Position numbers and translations under genes: made by a program
Shown: positions 25,365 to 32,886 of the stretch, one piece after another
Numbering within the stretch: the stretch's first letter is position 1
How the letters are laid out: every line of letters begins with the position of its first letter
Notes under the pieces: generated by a model
Seen by the model: only the letters and a program-made list of their open reading frames with translations
The model's database searches: none
Told to the model about the DNA's origin: nothing
DNA from: Thermoproteota archaeon
GTDB lineage: Archaea; Thermoproteota; Bathyarchaeia; Bathyarchaeales; Bathycorpusculaceae
Reading direction: 5' to 3'
DNA: 34,019 nt
NCBI GenBank assembly: GCA_012513715.1
Contig: JAAZBP010000010.1
Span: forward strand, 1-34,019

Positions 25365-25775
25365 ATGACCGCCAACTCAGAAATCGATGTTTTAAATTCT
25401 GTTTGTAGGAGTGCCAAGGCAGCAGGTAAACTTTCCGGAGATGACCTTACAAAACTGTACGAGCACTTTGGACAACGATTCACAAAAGCACTTGACGCGT
25501 TAACTGAAGGCAGAGTTAAGAAATATGTTTTTAAGCCATCTGGCAGAATAGTCTGGATAGTTGTAGGTAGAGAACGAGATTATCTGATAATGCCCGAAGC
25601 TGAATTTTGTAGTTGCAATGATTTTTACTTTAGAGTTTTAGACAAAAAAGTACACATGTGTTATCATCTGCTAACCCAGATTATGGCGCAGAATCTAGGT
25701 TGGTTTGAAGCAATTGAAGAAAAAGACGATAGTTATAATATGCTTATGAATGAATGGAAAAAAGCTAAGCTTTAA
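25365..25775 (+). CDS. SWIM zinc-finger protein
   Basis: A 136-residue protein with a SWIM-type zinc finger formed by C82, C84, C99 and H101 (FCSCNDF...MCYHLL). Archaeal single-SWIM proteins of this size have been compared with Sws1/Shu2, partners of RadA/Rad51 paralogs in recombination; that link is from family knowledge and is not shown here. The N-terminal 50 residues are helical-looking and precede a beta stretch, KYVFKPSGRIVWIVVGRERDY (51-73). ATG lies 48 bp after the heat-shock gene; no ribosome site is seen. Confidence 0.8.
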   Translation: MTANSEIDVLNSVCRSAKAAGKLSGDDLTKLYEHFGQRFTKALDALTEGRVKKYVFKPSGRIVWIVVGRERDYLIMPEAEFCSCNDFYFRVLDKKVHMCYHLLTQIMAQNLGWFEAIEEKDDSYNMLMNEWKKAKL

Positions 25776-26080
25776 CCAAAAACACAATTTTTTGCTTTAA
25801 AATATGCTTTTAACTTTTCTTGTATTTTCGATTTTTAATTTCACCCTATTCTGATTAGGCTATTTCGACTAGAAACTGCAAAATTATGCTCTTCGATATT
25901 TTATCCATACCTTTTCACATATTCCTGTTTTTTATTCCTAATTTAAAAAATAAAATACTACCCTTATGCTACAGTTTTAGACTTGAAAAAAGCTAATTTT
26001 GTTATATTTGAGATTTAGCTGTTAGTCTAAGTTTAAATATGAAGAGTTACAAGAATAGAGTAAACTCAAGAGGGACCACA
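25776..26080. other. AT-rich intergenic stretch with promoter of the 40-aa gene
   Basis: This 305-bp stretch holds no convincing gene. A run of six T at 25788-25793 just after the SWIM gene may terminate it. TTTAAATA at 26032-26039 is a good TATA box for the small membrane protein at 26081. Frames traced here are under 20 codons. Confidence 0.45.
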
Positions 26081-26203
26081 ATGGGCTTAAGTGAATATTT
26101 CATAATACTACAGTATATCCTAATGGGTTCAACATTTGTAGCTCTAGCTTTGATTTTTCTGTATACTTATTATGGCCGAGATGAAGAAGCAAAGCCTGAA
26201 TAA
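26081..26203 (+). CDS. Small single-span membrane protein, 40 aa
   Basis: A short frame with good signals: GAGGGA at 26070-26075 before the ATG and a TATA box about 45 bases upstream. The peptide begins MGLSEYFIILQYILMG, continues through a hydrophobic span to about residue 31, and ends with the charged tail GRDEEAKPE, so it should be a single-pass membrane protein with the acidic tail in the cytoplasm or outside. No family was recognised. It ends 13 bp from the convergent DUF131 gene and may be an accessory subunit of a membrane complex encoded elsewhere. Confidence 0.6.
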   Translation: MGLSEYFIILQYILMGSTFVALALIFLYTYYGRDEEAKPE

Positions 26204-26216
26204 ACAAAATACGTAG

Positions 26217-26501
26217 TCAATAAACTTTACTTGCCCCTATATTAAGGAGTACAAAAATAGTTATACCTACTAGAAAAATAAATATGCTAATCAATATTAC
26301 TGCGTTTAAGTTAGAATTTGCTCCTAAAAAAATTGGGATTGGACCTATTAAAATTATTCCTGTGACGCTGCCTTCTCCACCTGAAAATATAGATGCTATA
26401 ACTAATATAATGAACCCAAAACATATCAATATTATACCCAACAAAACTATGTTCTGTGCCTTTTTGGTGGCGATACCTTCACCCTCACTATAGCTTAACA
26501 A
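26217..26501 (-). CDS. DUF131 (TIGR00304-type) membrane protein, second copy
   Basis: A 94-residue archaeal membrane protein with two hydrophobic spans (about 18-39 and 66-88) around the family motif GIILIGPIPIFLG at 48-60. Function unknown. TTG is the start because a perfect GAGGTGA lies 7 bases upstream, overlapping the stop of the preceding DUF131 gene. The pair is therefore a tandem duplication in one operon. The first span is preceded by a short charged head, MLSYSEGEGIATKK. Confidence 0.8.
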   Translation of the reverse strand: MLSYSEGEGIATKKAQNIVLLGIILICFGFIILVIASIFSGGEGSVTGIILIGPIPIFLGANSNLNAVILISIFIFLVGITIFVLLNIGASKVY

Positions 26502-26508
26502 CTTATTT

Positions 26509-26772
26509 TCACCTCAAAAACCGGTAATACACTACAAAAACCACAAACATAATTACTGAAAATATTAAGGCAAGTACAATAACCTCCTTAATCGCCTTTT
26601 TATCAGTGCCAAATATTATTGGAATGGGACCAATCATAATAATGGCCCCTCCTCTCTCTTCACTTCTATTTTCTTTGGTGTGCCTATTAAATCGAAGCAT
26701 TACATAACTTATGATTAAGCCGGCTATAATCAAAACTGTTACTATTATACTGAGAGTTGCTAAATCTATCAT
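26509..26772 (-). CDS. DUF131 (TIGR00304-type) membrane protein, first copy
   Basis: An 87-residue archaeal membrane protein: span 1 at about 6-26, a charged loop (RHTKENRSEER), the family motif GGAIIMIGPIPIIFGTDKK at 41-59, and span 2 at about 62-83. Function unknown. The frame is open to 26823, but a TATA-like TTTTTTATATG lies at about 26797-26787, so transcription should start near 26765-26772 and ATG at 26772 (MIDLATL) gives a leaderless or near-leaderless message. Its last codons and TGA provide the ribosome site for the second copy. Confidence 0.78.
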   Translation of the reverse strand: MIDLATLSIIVTVLIIAGLIISYVMLRFNRHTKENRSEERGGAIIMIGPIPIIFGTDKKAIKEVIVLALIFSVIMFVVFVVYYRFLR

Positions 26773-26889
26773 TGCCTTAAACGTCTCATATAAAAAAGTA
26801 GACTGCCCATTTTTAATATGCATAGCTCAAAACCATTTTTTATGACAAAAATTAAAAGCTACAAAGCCTCTTTATCGTGTCGGCTCCAA

Positions 26890-27729
26890 ATGACCACTCA
26901 AAATTTAATTGACGAAATTCAAGAAAAAAACCCAAATTTAAACAAAACACAAATCTTAGAAATGCTGCAGACTGAACGTGATAAAACTGGTGGTTTACTA
27001 TCTGATGAAACACTTCTCAGATTGGTTGCAGCTAAATTTGGAGTTAATGTAAAACAGAGTCTGTTTAAAAATACGGGGGTTCTTTCCTCAAGTCGTCTTT
27101 TCGCTGGTTTATATGACGTTAATTTTGAAGGGCGTGTTTTTGCTGTTTATCCAGTAAAAATCTTCAAAGGTGAAGAAAAAACGGGTAAACTTGCATCCCT
27201 CATTGTTGCAGATAATGATGGGCTTTTGAGGGTTGTTTTGTGGAATGAACACACTGCATTAGTAGAGAATTGTCAACTAGAGGTTGGAAAAGTAGTAAAG
27301 TTACTTCACGGCTATACTCGTGAAGATCGATATGGGAAAATTGAACTTCATTTAAGTAATAAAAGTCAGATTGAACTTCAGCCTGAATCTAAAATTGGTG
27401 ATTACCCCTCGATTGAGCAGTACGTTACAAAAATTGGCTCTCTCAAGTTAGTTGAAGGAAATGTGCATCTTTTAGGTGTTGTTAAAGCTGTTTTAAGCAA
27501 ATCTATTTTCCATCGAAATGATGCTGAAGATGGTATAGTGATGAGAGTTGTTATTAGAGATGACTCAGGCGAAGTGAATGTGGTTGTTTGGAACGAAAAA
27601 GTAGATGAATTGGAAAAAAAGTTGAGAGATAGTGCACAAGTGCTATTGATTAATGCTCATGTAAAGCCCACTAAAACTGATTGTATTGAAGTTCATGTTG
27701 ACTTTAATACTGTTATTGATATAAGGTAG
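26890..27729 (+). CDS. Single-stranded DNA-binding protein RPA (OB-fold)
   Basis: Binds single-stranded DNA in replication and repair. From ATG 26890 the protein has 279 residues: a helical N-terminal segment (MTTQNLIDEIQEKNPNLNK onwards, residues 1-60), then two OB folds, about 75-155 with LIVADNDGLLRVVLWNE, and about 190-279 with VVIRDDSGEVNVVVWNE. No zinc finger is seen. The frame is open to an ATG at 26818, with another at 26842, but the extra residues are not family-like, so the start is uncertain between these. It diverges from the DUF131 pair. Confidence 0.88.
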   Translation: MTTQNLIDEIQEKNPNLNKTQILEMLQTERDKTGGLLSDETLLRLVAAKFGVNVKQSLFKNTGVLSSSRLFAGLYDVNFEGRVFAVYPVKIFKGEEKTGKLASLIVADNDGLLRVVLWNEHTALVENCQLEVGKVVKLLHGYTREDRYGKIELHLSNKSQIELQPESKIGDYPSIEQYVTKIGSLKLVEGNVHLLGVVKAVLSKSIFHRNDAEDGIVMRVVIRDDSGEVNVVVWNEKVDELEKKLRDSAQVLLINAHVKPTKTDCIEVHVDFNTVIDIR

Positions 27730-27899
27730 TCTACAAATTATTTTTCGCGTTATTTATCGGTTATTGTCTTTAATCGAATTATTATCTGTTTATTTTGAAT
27801 TATATTTCATATAAAAATTAAATGACTACTGGAGATTTTCAGTTTTTCTTGATTCCATATTTAAAATATTTTGCTCTCTTCCTTTTTTCTATTTAAAGG

Positions 27900-28394
27900 T
27901 CAACAAATTGTTTTTCTTTCGACTATTTTGTTATTATCAATTTTGCAGATACGTCTCAAGAGTACTGCGTTTGATTTAACTCGTTCAAACCGTTTTTTTC
28001 CATTGTCTTTGTCTTGAGTTACCACAACATCTTTTAATTTACTGAATTGTTCGTTGGTGCCGTCTTCTCGTATTCTTTCTACTTTTATGCAGTCATCAAC
28101 CATACAGTGTACTACACAGGCTCCACAGTAAACGCATAAATCATCAATTATGCCGACTTCGCCAGAACCCCAGTACAACGCATTCGTTGGGCAAACTTCA
28201 ATGCATAGTTTGCATTGCCCTCCTATACAAGTGAATTTGTTTATGCTGATTTTTCCTTCTTTGAAAAATTCTTTGACGCCTGTAGGCTCTAGAAGTTCTT
28301 GTCGTCTTTTCTTTTTTTCCTCATCTTCCGTTTTTATGCTACTATCTTTTGACAATAGCCCGAATATGTCAATAGAGGAAGAATCTGACGGCAT
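27900..28394 (-). CDS. Two-cluster [4Fe-4S] ferredoxin-like protein with extended termini
   Basis: A 164-residue iron-sulfur protein. Cluster 1 ligands are C56, C61, C64 and C68 (CX4CX2CX3CP); cluster 2 ligands are C87, C90, C93 and C97 (CVYCGACVVHC), where the usual Pro after the fourth Cys is Met. An additional Cys102 follows in MVDDC. The first 50 residues are charged (KTEDEEKKKRRQELLE) and the last 60 are basic, so it is larger than a plain ferredoxin and may dock on a partner complex. No oxidoreductase subunit is adjacent on its strand. ATG has AGGG upstream. Partner unknown. Confidence 0.75.
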   Translation of the reverse strand: MPSDSSSIDIFGLLSKDSSIKTEDEEKKKRRQELLEPTGVKEFFKEGKISINKFTCIGGQCKLCIEVCPTNALYWGSGEVGIIDDLCVYCGACVVHCMVDDCIKVERIREDGTNEQFSKLKDVVVTQDKDNGKKRFERVKSNAVLLRRICKIDNNKIVERKTIC

Positions 28395-28533
28395 TTTGCG
28401 AATCCCTATTTGTTCTGCAAATACAGTTTTTGAATTATAATTACTTATCTGGGCAATCTACGCAATTTTTCATATCATCCTGCATTTTTATAAACTCTAT
28501 TGATACACTAAAGCTATTACCGTCATACAATTA

Positions 28534-28543
28534 TTATAAATAT
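28534..28543 (+). promoter_or_regulatory. TATA box of the oxidoreductase gene
   Basis: TTATAAATAT lies about 30 bases before the TTG at 28570, which predicts a transcript with a very short leader. Read on the other strand it is also AT-rich, but it is too far from the ferredoxin start to assign to that gene. Confidence 0.5.
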
Positions 28544-28569
28544 AATAACGTTTCAGCGGTTGGGTCTGA

Positions 28570-29517
28570 TTGGGCAAAATAAAATTCGGCGTTTTTCTGC
28601 CGTTCTACGCTTATCAAAACAAAGATAACTCGCCAAGTCAGCAATACAAAATAATTCAAGATATTGCTTTAGAATCTGAAAAGCTCGGTTACCATTCAAT
28701 ATGGCTTGATGATCACTTGATGTATAATGAGTGCACAATTTTTGAGTCCTGGACTGTTCTTTCTGCTTTGTCCAATTTAACCAGTAAGATACGGTTAGGG
28801 ACAATGGTTACCTGCAACCAACATCACAACCCGGGTTTACTCGCTAAAACAGCTGCTACACTAGATGTTTTATCAAACGGTCGGTTAGAATTTGGTATAG
28901 GTGCAGGAATTCAAAAACAAGAGCATATTGCATATGGTTTTGGTTTTCCCGAATTAAGCACTAGGACGGAACGTTTAGATGAAGCTCTATCTGTAATGAC
29001 TGCATTATGGACAAAAGAAAAAGCAAGTTATAATGGCAAACACCACACTATCAAAGATGCGGTATGCGCGCCTAAACCCATCCAGAAACCGTATCCACCG
29101 ATTACTGTTGGGGGGGTCGGAGAAAAAATGTTAGAAGTAACTGCAAAATATGCAGATAGATTCGATTGGGGTTTTTTACCTTCAAAAAATATGTATGCAG
29201 ATAAACTTTTGTCTTTAAAAAAGAAATGCGAAAAAGTAGGTAGAAATTATGCTAAAATCGAGAAATCCTGTTGGCCAGCAGGTCAACTTTTGCTTGCCCA
29301 TAATCAGATTGAACTCAATAAAAAAATATCAATTTTCAAACCAGGAGGTGTTACCCTGGAAGATTTTAAAAAATATACATTAACTGCAACACCTGAAACA
29401 TGCATGGAAGAGCTACAGGTTTATTTGGATCTGGGTGTTTCTTATTTTATGTTATTCTTCGCGGATTTGCCTAGTATGGATAGTCTACGCCAGTTTTCTA
29501 GAGTAATGATAAATTAG
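28570..29517 (+). CDS. Luciferase-like (LLM class) oxidoreductase, probably F420-dependent
   Basis: A 315-residue TIM-barrel oxidoreductase of the bacterial-luciferase-like superfamily. KFGVFLPF opens strand 1, followed by the typical ESEKLGYHSIWLDDH, RLGTMVTCNQHHNPGLLAK, LDVLSNGRLEFGIGAG and PYPPITVGG blocks. In archaea such proteins usually use coenzyme F420 with substrates such as alcohols or methylene-tetrahydromethanopterin; substrate cannot be assigned here, and the sequence is not close to Mer as far as I can tell. TTG is the start, with GGTTGGGT upstream. It is monocistronic and ends at a bidirectional terminator. Confidence 0.85.
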   Translation: MGKIKFGVFLPFYAYQNKDNSPSQQYKIIQDIALESEKLGYHSIWLDDHLMYNECTIFESWTVLSALSNLTSKIRLGTMVTCNQHHNPGLLAKTAATLDVLSNGRLEFGIGAGIQKQEHIAYGFGFPELSTRTERLDEALSVMTALWTKEKASYNGKHHTIKDAVCAPKPIQKPYPPITVGGVGEKMLEVTAKYADRFDWGFLPSKNMYADKLLSLKKKCEKVGRNYAKIEKSCWPAGQLLLAHNQIELNKKISIFKPGGVTLEDFKKYTLTATPETCMEELQVYLDLGVSYFMLFFADLPSMDSLRQFSRVMIN

Positions 29518-29530
29518 TTTTTGCTTTTAC

Positions 29531-29581
29531 AAAAAAATTAGCACTTTTTAACGTCATTTCTTTGTTTTAGTGCTATTTTTT
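29531..29581. terminator. Bidirectional terminator between convergent genes
   Basis: TAGCACT at 29539-29545 and AGTGCTA at 29569-29575 form a perfect 7-bp stem with a 23-base loop. On the plus strand it is followed by six T (29576-29581). On the minus strand the stem is followed by AT and then seven T (complement of 29531-29537). It lies between the stops of the oxidoreductase (29517) and the surface protein (29587) and would serve both. Confidence 0.65.
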
Positions 29582-29586
29582 CTTGT

Positions 29587-30741
29587 TCAAGTTGAACTAT
29601 TGTTCCAATAATATATTTTTGTATACTTACTTGAAAAATTGAAATTTTCGTCATTATAAATTATGTCGAGATTTGAACCATACTGATTTAACAATTTTTT
29701 TGTGTTATCCATAATTATTGGTGCTTTCTCGTCTTCAGGCCAGAGTCCCCAAATTCGATCGTTAGTTATATATTCGTTTCGTCTCATACCCCATCCGTAA
29801 TCTTTAGGTAAAACTAAAGCGGCTTCAACAACTGTTTTTTCACTATTAGTTCTTGGATTTCTGTTTGTATAGTTCCAGAAATTTTCCATGGCTTCTAAAT
29901 GTTCATCTGATAATATTCCGTATGGATTATTTTCAGGGTAAATAGGATAGTTAAATACTACAATATATTTTGCTCCTGACTTATACGCTAAAACCATGTC
30001 ACCGTATATCTCTTGGGCGTTTGCTAAATAGGGTGGTTCATAATACTTCCAGACGATTATAGTACCCCAGTCTTTGTTTTGAATATTTGCAGCACCCCTA
30101 CAAAGTGCTATTTGTTGAGTTGAATCGAGATTCCAACCTAACTCAACGAAGACAGTGTCATACCCAGCAAGGTAATCCCACCAGTAAAGAGCATAATCAG
30201 AAGTAAAAGTTAAGATACCTTTGTTTTTTATGTCTATCATGCTATTGGATAAAGCTATGTTATTGATGAACTGGTTTGCTGCATCACTATAGTCAGTGGC
30301 GTTTTGGATTGGTTCTTGTCCATCAATTTGTTTTCCTCCTGGTTCATCCCTGAGGTGAATGCCTAAGAACTTATCTCCCCAGCGTTCATGTGCTGTATCT
30401 AGCCATGTCTGGTGCCATGGATAGGTTTCTCTGGAAATCAAATCAAAATAGACAATAAATTTCAAATCTGCATCCGCTGCATAATCGCATACTTCATTTA
30501 AAGCTGTCTCGTTTGTTGTTAAGTCATGAGAGTTTATCAAGAAAAGATTCGTGTAGTTTTTGGTTCTGTCTATCAAGATTTTAGCTTCTAATGGTTCAAG
30601 TCCACCAAAGGAAACTCCAAAATAAAATTCGTCTTCTACTGTGCTGTTTTCTCTGGTCATCTGTTGGTGTGTATAGATGAGCGTTAAACTTACTATTATT
30701 AAAATGGCGATTATCAGTAAAAATTTTAATTTCGCATTCAT
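29587..30741 (-). CDS. Membrane-anchored extracytoplasmic protein, glycoside-hydrolase-like barrel suspected
   Basis: From ATG 30741 it has 384 residues. Residues 5-25 (LKFLLIIAILIIVSLTLIY) form an uncleaved signal anchor, so the rest should be outside the cell. Numerous N-x-S/T sequons (NST, NYT, NET, NAT, NFS, NSS) fit an archaeal surface glycoprotein. The body has the look of a TIM-barrel glycoside hydrolase: GVSFGGLEPLEAK, KFLGIHLRDEPGG with possible acidic catalytic residues, and WGTIIVWKYYEPPY. No family was firmly recognised and catalysis is not established. A TTG at 30756, overlapping the upstream 59-aa ORF in TTGA, is the alternative start. Confidence 0.65.
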   Translation of the reverse strand: MNAKLKFLLIIAILIIVSLTLIYTHQQMTRENSTVEDEFYFGVSFGGLEPLEAKILIDRTKNYTNLFLINSHDLTTNETALNEVCDYAADADLKFIVYFDLISRETYPWHQTWLDTAHERWGDKFLGIHLRDEPGGKQIDGQEPIQNATDYSDAANQFINNIALSNSMIDIKNKGILTFTSDYALYWWDYLAGYDTVFVELGWNLDSTQQIALCRGAANIQNKDWGTIIVWKYYEPPYLANAQEIYGDMVLAYKSGAKYIVVFNYPIYPENNPYGILSDEHLEAMENFWNYTNRNPRTNSEKTVVEAALVLPKDYGWGMRRNEYITNDRIWGLWPEDEKAPIIMDNTKKLLNQYGSNLDIIYNDENFNFSSKYTKIYYWNNSST

Positions 30742-30752
30742 TATATTCCAAC

Positions 30753-30932
30753 TCAATTTTTAGACTCTGCGTCTTTACTAATCAAATTATCAAGTGTGTG
30801 TTTTTTAATGGATATTGGGTAGTACTCCTGGTTTTTATTTATTAAAGTGGAAAGTTGTTCTGCACTGTTAACTATTGGGTTGTTTATGCTATAGTTAATG
30901 CGATTAATTTTGTCTAAACGCTCAGATTCCAT
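30753..30932 (-). CDS. Small hypothetical protein, 59 aa, upstream of the surface protein
   Basis: Begins MESERLDKINRINYS and ends TLDNLISKDAESKN; hydrophilic, mixed charge, no cysteine, no membrane segment. No family recognised. Its TGA overlaps the possible TTG start of the surface protein gene in TTGA, as in the coupled genes elsewhere in this window. No ribosome site precedes the ATG, but CTTTTATTTACATA at about 30967-30953 on the minus strand is a TATA candidate that puts transcription near the ATG, giving a leaderless message. It could act with the surface protein or be a regulator of it; this is inference from position. Confidence 0.5.
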   Translation of the reverse strand: MESERLDKINRINYSINNPIVNSAEQLSTLINKNQEYYPISIKKHTLDNLISKDAESKN

Positions 30933-31120
30933 GTCATATAAGCCGCTTCGTTATGTAAATAAAAGTGTTTTTGTCAAGGTTTATTTACTAAAATATGGTC
31001 TCCAACAAAAATTCCCATACATTTACTATGCCAAAAACAAGTGTAACTATAGAGGAATTCATCAGGGCTTCTTAATTTTATTACTCTTTAAAATATACCT
31101 TCAAAAAAAGTTTAATAGTG
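30933..31120. other. Intergenic stretch upstream of the surface-protein operon
   Basis: It holds the minus-strand TATA candidate at about 30953-30967. The plus-strand frame running through this region from 30898 is not protein-like and crosses the ilvD terminator and 3' end, so it was not called. Nothing else is recognised. Confidence 0.4.
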
Positions 31121-31143
31121 AAAAAACTGACCCCTACGGGTCA
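31121..31143 (-). terminator. Hairpin plus T-tract terminator of ilvD
   Basis: On the minus strand TGACCC-GTAG-GGGTCA forms a perfect 6-bp stem with a 4-base loop, followed by G and six T. It begins 37 bases after the ilvD stop. The layout is that of a bacterial intrinsic terminator; archaeal polymerase would also be expected to release at the T-run. Confidence 0.7.
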
Positions 31144-31179
31144 ATGGGTTTTTCTTGGTTGCCTATTTTTTATTGTCTT

Positions 31180-32808
31180 CTAATCTGTTGGTGTAGGGTT
31201 GTATCTCGAAAGAATCCCCTTAGTAATTTTGGGTAATCTTGGTTTCCAAGTTGATAAACGCTGCTTGAGTTCTTCATCAGATAACTCGACTTTTAAATTA
31301 CGGTTTTGAATATCAATGGTTATTACATCTCCGTTTTTGATGACCGCGATTGGCCCGCCATCAAACGCTTCAGGAGCAACATGTCCAATACTACCTCCTC
31401 TTGTGGCGCCAGAAAATCTGCCATCAGTGATTAAAGCTACACTCTCACTTAGACCCATACCTGCAATAGCTGCGGTTGGAAAAAGCATCTCAGGCATTCC
31501 CGGTCCACCTCGCGGGCCTTCATATCTTATTACAACAACGTCTCCTGCTTTGACTTCTTTATTGCGTATTGCAGTAATGGCTTCTTTTTCTGAATCGTAC
31601 ACTTTTGCTGGACCAGTATGTTTTAACATACTATCTGCAACACCTGCAGTTTTAATCACTGCACCTTTAGGTGCAAGGTTACCTGTTAAAATTGCGATTC
31701 CTCCCTCTTTATGAACAGGATCTTCTAAACGATGGATTACTGCGCGGTCTAAGACTTTGGCTTCTTTGATGTTTTCTCCAATATTCTTCCCTGTTACAGT
31801 GAGCATATTTAAGTTAAGCATACTTTTCAATTCACTCATAACTGCAGGTATTCCGCCTGCTACATCTAAATCTTCCATAGCGTAGATTCCGCTGGGAATC
31901 ATACTGCAGAGATGAGGAACTTTTTTGCCTATTTCGTCAAACGCTGAAAGTGGTAACGTTATTCCGGCTTCTTTAGCTATGGCAGTCAAATGTAGGATAG
32001 TATTAGTTGAACCTCCGAGTGCCATATCTACTGTAATTGCGTTCTCAAAGGCTTCTTTAGTCAAGATTAAAGAGGGTTTAATGTCCTCTTTTACCAATTT
32101 TACAATTTGTTTACCTGTTGCTCTAGCTATCCTAAGTTTAAAAGCGCTTGTAGCAAGAGAAGTTGCACAGTAAGGTAATGATAAACCTAAGGCTTCGGTC
32201 ATACACGCCATGGTATTTGCCGTAAACATTCCACTACATGATCCGCAGCTTGGGCACGCAGCATTTTCTAGCATATTCAGCTCTTTTTCGTTTATTTTTC
32301 CAGCAGTAAATTGACCAAGTGCCTCAGGAAGGTTTGCGTAGCTTACCTTTTTACCATCTAAATAGCCTGCTTTCATCGGGCCGCCTGTGACCATGATTGA
32401 CGGTATGTTTACTCTTGCTGCGGCCATAAGCATGCCTGGTGTAATCTTGTCACAGTCTGAAACCATGACTAACCCGTCTAGGCTATGTGCTTGTAGCATT
32501 ATTTCAACAGAATCAGCGATTATTTCTCTTGAAGGTAAAGAATATCGCATGCCAACATGTCCCATCGCTATGCCGTCACACACTGCAATGGTGTTGAATT
32601 CAAAAGGTATTCCGCCTGCTGACAGAATGCCTTCTTTTACAGCTTCACCAATTGTACGAAGATGAATGTGTCCTGGTACAATGTTTGTGTAACTGTTTGC
32701 TACACCAATGAATGGTTTAGTCATGTCATCGTCTTGTAAACCTAAAGATTTTAGTAATGATCTGTGGGGTGCTTTCTCTGTTCCTTTTTTAATTTCATCA
32801 CTTCTCAA
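31180..32808 (-). CDS. ilvD: Dihydroxy-acid dehydratase
   Basis: Dehydrates dihydroxy-isovalerate and dihydroxy-methylvalerate to the keto acids of Val/Leu and Ile. From TTG 32808 the protein has 542 residues starting MRSDEIKKG, the canonical N-terminus, with GTGAGG as ribosome site; GTG at 32823 is an alternative that would be leaderless. Iron-sulfur cysteines include C119 in [10 protein letters not shown] and C185/C188/C191 in [16 protein letters not shown]. The segment VPGHIHLR has Gly where plant-type [2Fe-2S] enzymes have Cys (PCN), matching the E. coli oxygen-sensitive type and an anaerobic life. It stands apart from the ilvBN-leu operon. Confidence 0.95.
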   Translation of the reverse strand: MRSDEIKKGTEKAPHRSLLKSLGLQDDDMTKPFIGVANSYTNIVPGHIHLRTIGEAVKEGILSAGGIPFEFNTIAVCDGIAMGHVGMRYSLPSREIIADSVEIMLQAHSLDGLVMVSDCDKITPGMLMAAARVNIPSIMVTGGPMKAGYLDGKKVSYANLPEALGQFTAGKINEKELNMLENAACPSCGSCSGMFTANTMACMTEALGLSLPYCATSLATSAFKLRIARATGKQIVKLVKEDIKPSLILTKEAFENAITVDMALGGSTNTILHLTAIAKEAGITLPLSAFDEIGKKVPHLCSMIPSGIYAMEDLDVAGGIPAVMSELKSMLNLNMLTVTGKNIGENIKEAKVLDRAVIHRLEDPVHKEGGIAILTGNLAPKGAVIKTAGVADSMLKHTGPAKVYDSEKEAITAIRNKEVKAGDVVVIRYEGPRGGPGMPEMLFPTAAIAGMGLSESVALITDGRFSGATRGGSIGHVAPEAFDGGPIAVIKNGDVITIDIQNRNLKVELSDEELKQRLSTWKPRLPKITKGILSRYNPTPTD

Positions 32809-32843
32809 TTTAATATTCCTCACATCTGCTATGTCACCAATAA

Positions 32844-32854
32844 TTTTATATTTA
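32844..32854. promoter_or_regulatory. Shared AT box of the ilvD / leuA-type divergent promoters
   Basis: TTTTATATTTA can be read as a TATA box in both directions. Rightward it predicts transcription from about 32875, just before ATG 32887. Leftward it predicts a start near 32824, at the ilvD GTG or 15 bases before its TTG. One box would then set two divergent branched-chain genes. Confidence 0.45.
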
Positions 32855-32886
32855 AGGTTGACGCCTTGAAAGCAGATGTGATTTAA

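Noticed and set aside
27822-27896. 24-codon Phe-rich plus-strand frame (starts MTTGDFQFFLIPYLK)
   Set aside because: It superficially resembles the aromatic leader but lies between convergent genes with no downstream gene to regulate; the T-rich context explains the Phe codons.
28441-28485. 14-codon minus-strand frame with a CxxC pair upstream of the ferredoxin
   Set aside because: Too short, no ribosome site, and a TATA-like sequence lies too close to its ATG to serve it.
30898-31236. 112-codon plus-strand frame
   Set aside because: It runs over the minus-strand promoter, the ilvD terminator hairpin and the 3' end of ilvD, and its translation has no protein-like pattern.
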